Assembly: GCA_027924645.1 (NCBI GenBank)
Contig: BSBN01000040.1
Coordinates: 2,790,001 to 2,854,000 of the forward strand
Reading direction: 5' to 3'
Origin: Cunninghamia lanceolata
Taxonomy: Eukaryota > Streptophyta > Pinopsida > Cupressales > Cupressaceae
DNA: 64,000 nucleotides
Both the position numbers and the translations under genes were made by a program. The notes beneath the pieces are model-generated. The model was not told the origin of the DNA, searched no databases, and saw only the letters and a program-made list of their open reading frames with translations. Shown in pieces: positions 10,290 to 21,080 of the stretch. How positions within the stretch are numbered: position 1 is the stretch's first letter; each line of letters opens with the position of its first letter.

Positions 10290-11960
10290 ATTTTTAGCAT
10301 TTAAATACTATTATTCTACTATACTAAACAAATAATATCACTTAATAGTTATCCCCATGCAATAGTCGACTAAGTACACATATCTGTAGGTATTTACTTA
10401 TATACAGTTTTGGTCATTGCAAAGTTGACATATGTTACAATCATTATATTAAAGCACGATAATACATACATACATATGTGTGTGTGCTAATATAGATATA
10501 TTTAATGACGTATGTACAAACGCATAAATATTATATACCATGAGGAAATAGTGATTAATAGTTTCATGCAAATATTTTAATGAAACAATGACCTATTCCT
10601 TGAATAATCAACTCACAAAAATATAATGAATTGCAAAACTATATTAACTGATCATACTCTTAATATCTAAATTAATTTAATAAATAATAAACAATGCAAC
10701 TATATTCCTTCAATGAATCAACATATCCTCCAACATGAAATATGACTATATAAAAGAGTCAACTACCTTTTACAGGTACTACAAACAAATAAGATTTTAA
10801 TAAATTAAAACTAAGATATATAATCTAGTTTAGTCACAAGCAAAATATAGTTACTATCTTGATTCTTCATATAAGAGATTGATTAAACCATCTATTAACT
10901 GGTAAAGAGAAATGCAACATAGATCCTTAACTGATAGACTTAGACAATCCATGTGGTATTCTACCCTAGCCAATAAAGGGATTTGGATGAGCCAATATTA
11001 TAGACCACTGTATCATAGACAAAATATTCATTTACAAATATCGCTATTGGTACCAAAATGCCTTATCCCTATGGGACCAATGAAAATCAACCTTAAGATT
11101 ATTCAAAATAGGGCGAGGTTTACATAATATAGTATATTACAGGGCTTAGTAGAATCCACCAACCTTTATTCATTTGGGTTAGAGTCTCATCTTCTATCTA
11201 GACTCAAAACACTATGAAGGTTACTTAACATAATGTACAGGTGCATGAGCAGCTTAGTATGGGTATACAGAAACAACAATGACTTATTAACACTGGCATT
11301 GCATCACTATTGACAATGATAATGAGGAAATATAAAGTATTTGAATAGTTGATAAATTGGATTCTAACTATATTATAGGGTAATGAGAGGTTTTTATAAA
11401 TGAACTCAAACATGGATCTATGCCATTCATTCCAACCATATAAGATAGATCTCAACATCGATGAAACCTAAATAAGCAAATTATGATTTGTTGATAACAT
11501 ATATTATCACAAATAAATATCATAGTTATAATTTTAATACAATTTCTCATACCTGTATAGTGCGACTCCTTTTCCTTTATGTTCCCTTTCACCAAAGCTT
11601 CTATACTCTTTGTCAAAAACTAGTTTAACTCCAATACCAATATCTATTTTTCATATGTTCACTACACTCCCATAATGTCATGGTCTGGAAGATGATATAT
11701 ATCTTTTAAAAATGCCTTTCCTCTTTCTTTTAATTCCATAATGACAGCTTGTCTCCTTCCATTCCACAACTCACTAAAAATATGAGTATTAATTGGCATT
11801 AATGTCCTCAATGCCACTCCTCTTCTAAAAACAAGTTTGTGCATATTCTAATGTTAATAAAAGGAGAGTAATTAAATCAAGTAGATGTTGTAAAATGATT
11901 GAATTGGTGAGAATGGTGCTAGTGCATACATATAAATATAAATATAAATATTCTTAGCTC
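10290..11960. other. AT-rich region without a recognisable gene
   Basis: Short open frames only. A minus-strand stretch at 11844-11662 encodes a 60-residue peptide with a helical, charged look (RRQAVIMELKERGKAFL) that I do not recognise; it could be a gene scrap. A CATA/TGTG microsatellite lies near 10460. Confidence 0.4.
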
Positions 11961-11967
11961 TTAGTAT

Positions 11968-12540
11968 AGTAGGTGTAGACACCTAAATTTCACCTTACAT
12001 TTTTTACACCAATATTTGCCACTTCTAATCCTTACCACACTAACATTTCTTACTAATTAATTAATTAATTATATTATTTAATTAAATACATATCCATTAT
12101 CCATCATTAATTAATTAAATATGCATATTTAATTAATTTGTTTTCATCCTTCAATTAATTAAATAATCATATTATTTAATTAATTTAATTCATTCATCTT
12201 CCATGGATAATTAAATAATTCTACAATTTAATTATCTAATTAGTCTTTTACCACTAATTAAATTATTTATTTATTTATCCCCTCAAATGCCACCTCACCA
12301 ATTGCTCATTTAATTAATATTCTTTAACTAATTACCTACTCATCATGCACTTAAAGGCTATTAAATTGAATTAATTTAATAGAGTAATGAGGAATTTAAC
12401 TATCCCATTTAGTAGTTAACTACCTCATTACATCTAACCATCCACCTTCTCAAACTCAAAAACAAATCTAAGGACTATTTCAACAATCCACTAATATTTA
12501 CAACAAAAAATATTAATGGAACTTTAATAATTTAACTATT
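11968..12540 (+). mobile_element. AT-rich LTR-like fragment
   Basis: Begins TGTAGACACCTAAATTTCACC, similar in layout to the start of the LTR-like block at 9012 (TGTATACGCCTAAA). It then runs into repeated TTAATTAAAT palindromes spaced about 25-40 bp apart. The 3' boundary is not visible. Confidence 0.35.
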
Positions 12541-12544
12541 GTCT

Positions 12545-12725
12545 CCCTCAGGCAGGGGCCCTGGATCAATCGGTTGAAAGCAACATGTTGCAGGCCAATG
12601 GTCATGAGGTCCAATCCCCCCGCCCACGTGGTACTGGAGGGCATGTCGCGCCAGTGTCATCGGTCATGTTAAAAAGTTTACCCGATGCACTGCAGGTTAT
12701 AGGGGGCTATGCCAATGTTACCTCA
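12545..12725 (+). mobile_element. tRNA-derived SINE candidate
   Basis: A GC-rich island in AT-rich surroundings. At 12561-12580 CTGGATCAATCGGTTGAAAG resembles an RNA polymerase III A box in the tRNA-like register. At 12607-12617 AGGTCCAATCC resembles a B box (GGTTCGAATCC). The spacing of about 45 bp is right for a tRNA-like head. It continues into an unrelated body, with no anticodon-arm fold that would support a true tRNA. No clear target duplication was seen. Confidence 0.5.
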
Positions 12726-12729
12726 TTTT

Positions 12730-13600
12730 TGAAGTTTTGCTAAATCATTTATGTGTTAAGTCATTCCCGTTCTTTATTAATCATTATTCATACTTCATTT
12801 TTAGATCGTGCCTTCTTACATAGTCATTTTACGCCTAGTCAGCAATTATTTGTGTTTTTGAACCTTGGTCGACGAGTTCAAAAGTTCATGAACCTCCCGA
12901 ATCCCCAACTAGTCACAAAACTAGCGTCATAAAGTCCATCTCGTCGGTCTTGTGTCTTTCGTCTACATGAGAAATTCTTTGTTGTCAGAAGGTCAGAAGC
13001 TCTTTGAACTTCTAAACCTTTAGTATTTTAGTTCAAGAGTTCCAAGAATCTCCAATTTCCCAACTGAACACGCACATCACTCTTGCAGCGCCTCCTTCTA
13101 AGCTGGCGATTGGTATGAAGAAGTGAGACTTGTCATCCTTTAATAAATTTAGAATGTGGGAAAAGGTGTGGACACACTTTTTAGAGAGAAACAAAGGAGG
13201 GATATTTACAAATTTCAAAGTATGATACACCACCAATAATAAATAATATTTATGAGGGAATTAATGATATTTTATATGAGACTTGGATAAATCAATCACC
13301 CCGTAAAGAAAGTCTCATAATATTGTGAAGGAGATATACTGAGGAGAGTTTCTAGCCTAGCCACTCACAAAAAATTTGTAGGATCCCTCGCATACAGGTT
13401 AGCTCAATTGGCTTTTCTCCTTCGTCTCTCTCTCTCTCTATCTCCTGCTATGTCAACGTAAATGTTATTCATTGTTTGGGAAGAACAATATCTCTTTCAT
13501 GAATCTGCATAATTCTTTTCCTGCAAGTATATTGTGGACCTCCTTTGTGTCTTTGGATGTTTCAGAGTCTTTTGCTTTTTGGTTTCTCAAATTGGTCAAG
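12730..13600. other. Spacer without a recognisable gene
   Basis: No coding signature. A short CT microsatellite lies at about 13425-13440. The last 200 bases lead into the decayed ORF at 13601 and may be its 5' leader. Confidence 0.4.
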
Positions 13601-16600
13601 ATGAAGTATAAGTTTCAAGGGGCTCCAGTTGTTCCCACGGTTGAAAATGGTCTATCGAGTGTGAAAGATACAAACCTTGGTCACATAGATTTGGAATATT
13701 TTTGGAGGAGAATGCAGCTAAAAGGCAAGTCTTCTTTTGCAGAGAAAATTGTAAGTAGTGGGTTAGATCGAGCTGGAGGATTCCCACCTACTATGCCTTG
13801 TCTCGACTTGGTCGTTGCCTATGCTAACAATTATTTTCCTAATTCGCAAGAGATACGAGCATCTGACGGCTCTGTAATAACTAAAATTCATTCAAAAGTT
13901 GTTTCTCTTACTTTGAAATTGGCTGATTACAAGGAATTTATTGATGTTTCTATTTCCACTGGTTGGGGATTTTACCATGAGAAGAAAGATTGGTGCCAAA
14001 GCCACATTGCCAAGAGCTAGTTGGAAGTTAAGAAGAAAGGGAAGTCTAGGCTCCCTACTAATCTAAAAAGAGGCCACTTTAAGGAAGAGATTTCTGATAT
14101 GATCACCTTGCTACATTGTGTTGTTGGGAGTGTATAGTCAGATTCTTTTGAATATTGGATGTGTCAATTCATTCTACTCATTTGTGGTGACCATCACATA
14201 GATTGGGCTAAACTGATAAGGGAACACATGCATGAACAACTAGTGAATTCTTTGCAAAAAGGTGAGTTTCCATATGTGTTCCTTGTTGGTGTATGTGTTG
14301 GCTAATAGAGAGGTTATCTTGCCTAGTTTAAGAGCTCAAGGAGCTTCCGTCCCAGATACACCTATGTATCAACTTTTTCCACAGTTATAAAGGAGTGTTG
14401 GGATGAAAGATTTACGTAGGGAGAATGATGCTTTCTCCATTTTGACTACAAAAAGAATTAAAGGTACCTTAGAGAGGAGGTTCTTTCCTGAAGTGGCAGC
14501 TCTGGTAATTAATTTTGGAAGCTTTTATGTTCAATTTGATTACTTTTCATATCTAAGGATAGGGGGTTATGAAAATGCCCCATTAAAATTGCCAAGGTAT
14601 CTGTCAAATTTCATGGTGTTTTTAGAAGTTTGTCGTCAAATGATAGTTGTAAATGTCAAGTACCATGCCATGAAGAAAAAGGGATATTCATTCCCTTTGT
14701 CCATCTCTTTCTTCTCCTGTAAAACCAATGATAGTGCAAAGAATGTAGAGAAGCTGTTGGCAAAGTATAATTTCCACAGGTTACTTGCACGAATAGCTTT
14801 TGATAGTAAGAATTTTGTGAAGAGAAATATGCATGGAGGCGGTTCATATTCGCATAAGCCTCGGCTTGAGGATTTTTGGGAGGATTTCTTGGATGAAAGA
14901 GAAGTGCAAAGGAGAAGCTGGATGCAATTAACCATTGACCAAGTATGAGCTTTTGACTTGCCATTATAGGTCCCTGAGATGGTGGATGACAATTCAGACA
15001 TACTGGATGAGGGTTATCATAGTGCCTCTTTGCAACCTCTACCTCTAGTGCGATGGTCATAAAAGGAGACCACAAATGTAATGTTTCACTCTTTTCATGT
15101 GCTAAGGAGAATTGAGAAATGGTTGAATGGAAAATTTAGAGAACAGGTCAGTTTTACAGCTCCAAAAGAATCAGTTGTTCAAGAATAGAATAAATCCCAA
15201 GCTACTCACACTCCTGAGAGCTCATCTAGTTTGGACCCAACTCTTTGTAGAGTTGGCTCACAATCGGGTGGAGATGGCAAACAACCAGAGGATATCAAGA
15301 GATTAAATATGACTTTTGAATAGGATGGCCAACCTATGATAGCTGACAATAGATTGGCTACTTCTCATCCGCAAGCAGACCATGTGCCGCTTTCAAATCC
15401 CATTGTTGTTGATAGTGATTCTTTATTTTTTAACTAGCTCGATGAAGATAATATGCTCCAATCATTGTTTGGTAATCCAGTTTCCCCAGGCTTAAACAAT
15501 CCTCTAGAGTACAATTCCCCTCCTGTGTGCTCAGATGGTGTGATGATGAATATTGTTGTGAATACTAATGCTTCTTCTTCTTCCTCCTCTGCATGGTTGA
15601 GGAAAGCTGTGGAGAAAAAGAAAAGATATACTCCTATGGTGGACACCAATGTTAATATTGTGGCTAAGCTCTTGCAAGAAATGCCCAAACCAAAACAGGC
15701 TAGAAGAATGTCAAGGATGGTGGCAGACCCTTCCACAGGGCATCACATTTTGGAAATTGATGACTTGGTGGGTGATAAGAATGAGGATGAAGTGATTGAA
15801 GCTGACTTTAATCTAAGTCAAGTTGATATGGGACCCTCGACTATGGAAGGAGAGATTTACCATGCTAAATTCTCAGTTAGTACTTTTTCAAAGAGAATTA
15901 AGAAGGAACAACAAGAGAATGCTAAATTGTAGGCACAAGTAAATTGTTTAACTCTGTTTATTCAGTTCATTTTGAAAATCATTGCCCAACCAACAGGCGA
16001 GTTGTCCAATGTAAGTGTAGACGGTCTAGATCCCAATCTCTTGCAACAGATTAAATAGTCTCAAGCTTTGAGTGGTGTTGTAGAGCGATGGATTGAAAAG
16101 GTAACTTTGGATGGCTTAATTTACATAGAAGAATCTACTAAGTTATTTAATTCTATTTCTAGAAAGAGGAAAGCATTAGTGACTGAATTGTAGAATGTTA
16201 GAAAAGACAATAGTAGCCTTTCCCTGGTCTCTAAAGAAGTACAAGATATGGCTAGCATAGATATCAACATTCTTGTGGCCGAGAAGATTTTGAATTATCC
16301 AAGGAGATGGACTTTGTTGTGTGGACAAACATGCTTGAGTACAAAATATCTGTTTTAGGAGTGATTGAGGAGGAAATGAGGAGCACCCTAGCTCGTTATT
16401 ACACATATCAAATGGATCTCAAAAGTAACTTTGCAATCCTGGAGATAGAAGCTTTTGGTGATGATGAAGATAAGCTACTTGAAATTAAGGAAATTAAGAA
16501 AAATTTCAAGAAGATGGTGGATGAAGAAATGGTAGCTTTTGATATTATCATTGGTGAATCACTTGGAAAACTTGGGAGAATAGCCACCTAAATCAAAACA

Positions 16601-16894
16601 TTCAAAAATGAAATAGATAATGTGCATAAAAGAGTGGCTAAAGCTGACAGGATGATAAACAAAAAGAAACTTCAAGTTAGTATGACTGGTAGTCCAAGCA
16701 GCGTGGCATTATCACCAATCATTAATAGGTATCGGGCATATAAGGCAAAGTTGAGAGCACAGGCAAATCAAACGACACAAATGGATTCAGGTATTGACGA
16801 TGGACAAACTAAGGAGAAGGAAGCGATGCAAAAGGAAACTATTTTGGATGATGACGTGGCAATCATTAACTTAATAATTTTTCTAATGCTTTAG
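13601..16894 (+). pseudogene. Long decayed ORF of unknown function, probably retroelement-borne
   Basis: The start is taken as the Met of MKYKFQGAPVVP. The first part (to about 14280) contains LDLVVAYANNYFPNSQEIR and a TAG where a Trp would fit. Frame changes bring the reading into the frame of 14403-16290, which holds PLKLPRYLSNFMVFLEV and LEDFWEDFLDEREVQRRSW, a Ser-run plus basic stretch, and no frameshift for 1.9 kb. In that frame the stops are TGA 14946, TAG 14967, TAA 15060 and TAG at 15186, 15321, 15435, 15930, 16056 and 16191. After a shift near 16290 a charged, helical C-terminus follows to 16894. I recognise no enzyme domain. Its general layout (globular N-terminus, low-complexity middle, helical end) resembles the extra 3' ORF of the Athila-like element at 27.9-30.8 kb. 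Confidence 0.6.
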
Positions 16895-18009
16895 TAATTT
16901 TCATTTGTTGCAAAAAACTATTGGCTCTGGAGAGTTGTTTATTTAAGTTATGTTTATTTTAAAGACCTCTTTAAAATCAGTTGTCTTTAAGAAGCCATTA
17001 TTTCAAAAGACAGTTATTGGTGACAAGGCTATAAATTCACTTAGCCTGTCGATGTTTAGGATCTTTGGCAAACTTTGTTTCAGTTAGAGATCCATTTTGG
17101 TGTAAATTTTTCTTTTCAGTTACTTTGATATATGAATTGAAACCAATATAGTGGGAGTTTGGTGATCATCTAAACTTTGTGTTATGGTTATTTGAATGCT
17201 TATTCTTCCTATGTTGAATATATTGTTGGTGGCTGGTTATTGATTCTATATTGAAGTGATTGCATGTTCTCAATTCCTACTCACTGTTGTGAATATTTAT
17301 CTTTCAATAAATGGTTTGTGGTGGTGATTGTATAACAATTGGTGTAATTCATTATTATTTGATTGAAGTTACTACTATTGAAGTCTTTGTACTTCTTTTA
17401 AATTTAGTTGATGTTGGGATACACTACCTTTATGCTTTCTGGTTAAAAACAATCCAAGTTTCCATTCTTTGCAAATCATTAGAAGGTAGTTATGCCTTGT
17501 TAAATAAGCAGAGAATCATTATAAAATATCATTGCAATTGGTTCAACTATTGGTACATTTGTCACTTGTACATGGGCGTGAGAATATAGAGGTAGGTGGA
17601 AAAATCTGTATATATATATATATATTGAGTTGCTTTATCATTGGTCTTTATGGTTCTCTGTCGAAGACGTGCACCTATTCTGCAACCTAATGTAGATTAG
17701 CTTACAAGTGACCACAAAGATATTATTACTAGTCTACGAGTTTTAGCTTGGCAGACAAGGAGAATTAACCAACAATATCACCAAGTTGACAAAGTACTTG
17801 AAGAAGAAGAACTTGGAGATATCATAACAGAAAATACACGACGTTTCGGTGAATCTCAAGAAATTGTTTTTGTAGAAGGCATAGTCCCAGTGCCTAGGAG
17901 AGAGAGACCTCTTTGAATTCAAGCAGTCCTTGATAATAGACAAAGAAACCCAGTTAATAGACTGAGGAACCAAGCGCAAGTTCATCCTCGTAACAACCAG
18001 CAAGTGGTT
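16895..18009. other. Non-coding region, possibly 3' flank of the ORF and 5' LTR of the next element
   Basis: No coding signal. It contains an AATAAA at about 17305, an (AT)n tract at about 17611-17629, and AT-rich unique-looking sequence. If the PBS-like site at 18010 is real, an LTR should end just before it, but I found no matching second copy downstream. Confidence 0.4.
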
Positions 18010-18021
18010 TGGCGACTCTAC
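18010..18021 (+). other. Primer-binding-site-like motif
   Basis: TGGCGACTCTAC resembles the TGGCGACTC primer sites of some plant gypsy elements that use a tRNA other than initiator Met. It lies 265 bp before the gag Met. Only the first dozen bases match and no LTR end was confirmed upstream. Confidence 0.4.
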
Positions 18022-18285
18022 TCTTTGATTTTGTATATCTGTGAAAACTAGCTTCAAAAAGATACACTAGGAGTGATAGAAGGAAGGGTATCTCTGATTT
18101 TGATTTCGATTTGTTGTAGTCTTTAGACTTTGCTCCTTTCCCTCCCACTCTTAGGGTTAAATCCTTAAGTAGGCCATCCTCTCCCCTCCTAAACGAGAAT
18201 CCTCAAGTTCGTCTTGTCAATCCTCACTCTTGATGGTACTATTTTGCCATTGCAAGTTAACTTCCCAATCCATAATCCCATCAAT

Positions 18286-19060
18286 ATGGCTCAACCACCT
18301 CCTGTACCATGGGGAGCCGCCATAGGTCCTTTGAGGTTAGGAGCAAACTTGCATGATTTACCCTGAGGGTCTAGTAAAATTGTACCTAAGTTCAGAGGGG
18401 ATGGAAAAGTCACCCCAGATGAGCACATAAATGCCTTCTTTGTAGCTTGTTATATCTTGGGGGTGCAACATGAAGACGTATTTGTCAAATTGTTTGTTGA
18501 GTCTCTTATTGATGCTGTAGTAGAATGGTTTTACCATTTACCCAATGCATCAATCAGAGATTAGGTAACAATGAGGCAACGCTTTGAGGATAGGTTTAAA
18601 ACTGCTGATAATGAACATACCTTGGTAGCCCAACTCTCTTCTATGAAGAAAGAGATGCATGAACAAATGAGAGAGTTTGTGGCTAAATTCAACAGGCTTG
18701 TAAATAGAATCCCTGATGATGTAAAGCTTGGTGATGGTTTGCTGAAATGTTTCTTCATCAATGTTCTCCCTCCTGATGTTAGCTATCATATAAAGAGGGA
18801 AGGTGCTGCAGATTTAGCAGCAACCCAGACTATGGCCATCTCCATTGAAGATGATCTCATAACTGCTGGCAAATGGAAGAGGGAGTTATAGACATGCAAG
18901 CCTTCAATGGTTAATTCTACTAACCTCATCATTCAGAGATTGGATAATGACATCATTACCTTGAAGAGACAGATGCCCAAAGGCTCTCAACAGCCTTTTT
19001 ACCAAGATATACCAAGGAAAGATCATGGTCCACAGGGGAATTATTTGAGGGAGAATTACA
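18286..19060 (+). pseudogene. gypsy gag of the old element, broken
   Basis: Starts at the Met of MAQPPPVPWGAA. The capsid fold is visible in VPKFRGDGKVTPDEHINAFF, VVEWFYHLPNASI and MRQRFEDRF, which follow the Retrotrans_gag pattern, then FVAKFNRLVNRIPDD. In-frame stops are TGA at about 18364, TAG near 18562 and TAG near 18889; the second replaces a position where Trp fits. No zinc knuckle is seen, because the frame runs straight into integrase sequence at about 19060. This fusion is a deletion product, not a functional protein. Confidence 0.75.
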
Positions 19061-19067
19061 CATTTTA

Positions 19068-19716
19068 GGGAGAGATGACATTATGTGAAGAATTGTATAT
19101 GAACATGAAAGAGAAAAAATCATAAGAGAAGCTCATGAAGGGATCTCAGGAGGACACAATTGTGGTGAAGCAACAACAAAAAGGGTAAAATTGGCAGGAT
19201 TATGGTGGCCCACTCTACACAAAGATGCCAAACAATATGTCAAACATTGTGACATATGCCAGTGGATAGGAAGGCCTACATCAAGAGATGAGATGCCTCT
19301 CAAACTAGTATTAGCTCAGGTCCAATTTGAAAAATGGGCAGTAGATTTCATAAATCCTATAGATCCCCGCAAAGCATTCTAAGTAAAGATTTATCATAAC
19401 AGGGGTGGAATACCTCACTAAGTGTGCAAAAATAGAACCTACTAGAGATTTTACCACAAAAACTGCCACAAGGTTCTTATATAGGAATATCATCACAAGA
19501 TTTGGGTGTCCATTAAGCATAACGAGTGATTAGGGAAAACATTTTGTAAACAAAGTAATTGTGGAGTTATTACAAAGCTTTATTATTACACATAACAAAA
19601 GTTCACTATACCATCTACAAGCCAATGGAGCTAGTGAAGCTCTAAACAAAATCATTGGTACAACTTTAACTCAAATGTGTAGTGGTAATAGGGAAGGCTG
19701 AGACAAAGATATCTAC
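19068..19716 (+). pseudogene. gypsy integrase, N-terminal half (interrupted)
   Basis: DNA-joining enzyme of the old element. The HHCC zinc-binding domain is clear: REAHEGISGGHN, then AGLWWPTLHKDAKQYVKHCDICQ. The first catalytic Asp lies in WAVDFINPI. The core continues through TRDFTTKTATRFL and RFGCPLSITSD-type sequence, then a QANGASEALNKI segment carrying the catalytic Glu. A TGA near 19084 and a TAA at 19380 interrupt it. It ends at 19716 where the Athila-like LTR begins and resumes at 32165. Confidence 0.8.
19712..19716 (+). repeat. 5 bp target-site duplication, left copy (TCTAC)
   Basis: Directly precedes the 5' LTR. The partner at 32165 reads CCTGC; the two differences are C/T and G/A transitions. 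Confidence 0.6.
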
Positions 19717-21006
19717 TGATGAGTGCCAAATTGCACTCATGAAATACATCTTTTTGCCTCTCTTTTTCCTCTCTCTCAGTTCATCTTCCTAGTGTCTGCA
19801 CCCAAATAAGTTAGCAAGATCGTTCTATTTTGTGATTAATTAAGATAGATTACTTAAGATTAGAATTTCTGATTAGGTGACTAATGTGCATGGGATTGAT
19901 GGAAAAATGCAGAACTTCTCTCTCTTTTTGAATCAACAGGTGTAGATACCAGGAACAACAATTTTGTGCATCTCCGGAGATCGTCTTCAATGATCTCCGG
20001 AGACAATACCAAAGAACCATGACACCTGAAGTTTTAAAGATATGGGGAATGCCTCTCCGGAGCTCTGTGAGAGTCTAAAGTATCTCCGAAGCTGTAGACA
20101 GGAACAGCTATCTCTGGTGCCTCCTAAGAGCAAGGCATGTTTCCAAGCAGAGCTGCCGACCAGACACTCTCAGTAGCGATCTTAATACCCCTCACTTCAC
20201 TCAAAGCATCACCTGAGTGGTGTAGGGTCAACTATCAGTTAAACTACTGAAGTTTTATCTTTTCAAAGATTTTGCATGAGTTACGAACTAAACTAATCCA
20301 ATATCCTTATTTTCACGGCTTTGATGCCCAAGTGTATTAAGACTTAAACTTAGACTTCTGAGTGGACTTTTGTTCCACTCAAGTCTACCTTTCTCGCATG
20401 GTGATTTTTCATAAGTGAGACAGTTAAGTACAATAAAGAGATGGTGTCATCTCATAGAAAGACTGGTAGATAAGTTCAGTGATATATCATCACTCATTTT
20501 TATATATACTCTCAAAAATAGTAGAAAATGACAATGATAAAATTATTCTGACTCTCAGAGATCTCAGTTCTATTATAGCCATATTTTCATGAATGCAGAA
20601 ATGAATGAATTGGACTAAATTTAGTTGTGATCATCTTTTGTGCCGATTTCCTGCTATAGCCTTCAGCCTCAAGGGTGTGGAGCAAGGGCCCACTCTTACC
20701 ACTCAGGCAGGAGGCTAGTACCACTGTTTTATTGTTTTAGTTTTCTCTTATAAAAGTGTTTCTTGTTTTAATAGATAGATGCATGTTATTGTTTCTTTGC
20801 TTTGAGTACATTTCTGGTTTTATTCTATTTTGCAGCATTCATTACATTTATTCAACAAGCAGATAGATTAATCTTTCTTTTAAAAATTAGGATTAGCTAT
20901 AAACTGGTAACGATAGAATCCCTAGTTGCAGACAGCCGTGGACACAGCCCTGGTTCTTTGACATCTGAAAACAGATTAAATGATGAGGTACAACGACACC
21001 TTGTCA
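19717..21006 (+). repeat. 5' LTR of Athila-like element (1290 bp)
   Basis: Matches 30878-32164 throughout. It carries three CTCCGGAG palindromes at about 19972-20062, presumably in U3. TATA-like sequence TTTTATATATAC lies near 20500. It ends immediately before a short spacer and the PBS. Confidence 0.93.
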
Positions 21007-21010
21007 TTTT

Positions 21011-21027
21011 TGGTGCCGTTGCCAGGG
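21011..21027 (+). other. Primer-binding site
   Basis: TGGTGCCGTTGCCAGGG starts four bases after the LTR. It is one or two changes from the TGGCGCCGTTGCCGGGG primer site typical of Athila-type and related plant gypsy elements (tRNA-Asp in the literature as I recall it). Confidence 0.75.
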
Positions 21028-21080
21028 ATAAGTTTGTGTTAATGGACATTGAGTTAAAACAGTTTTTAGAATAAACCTAT

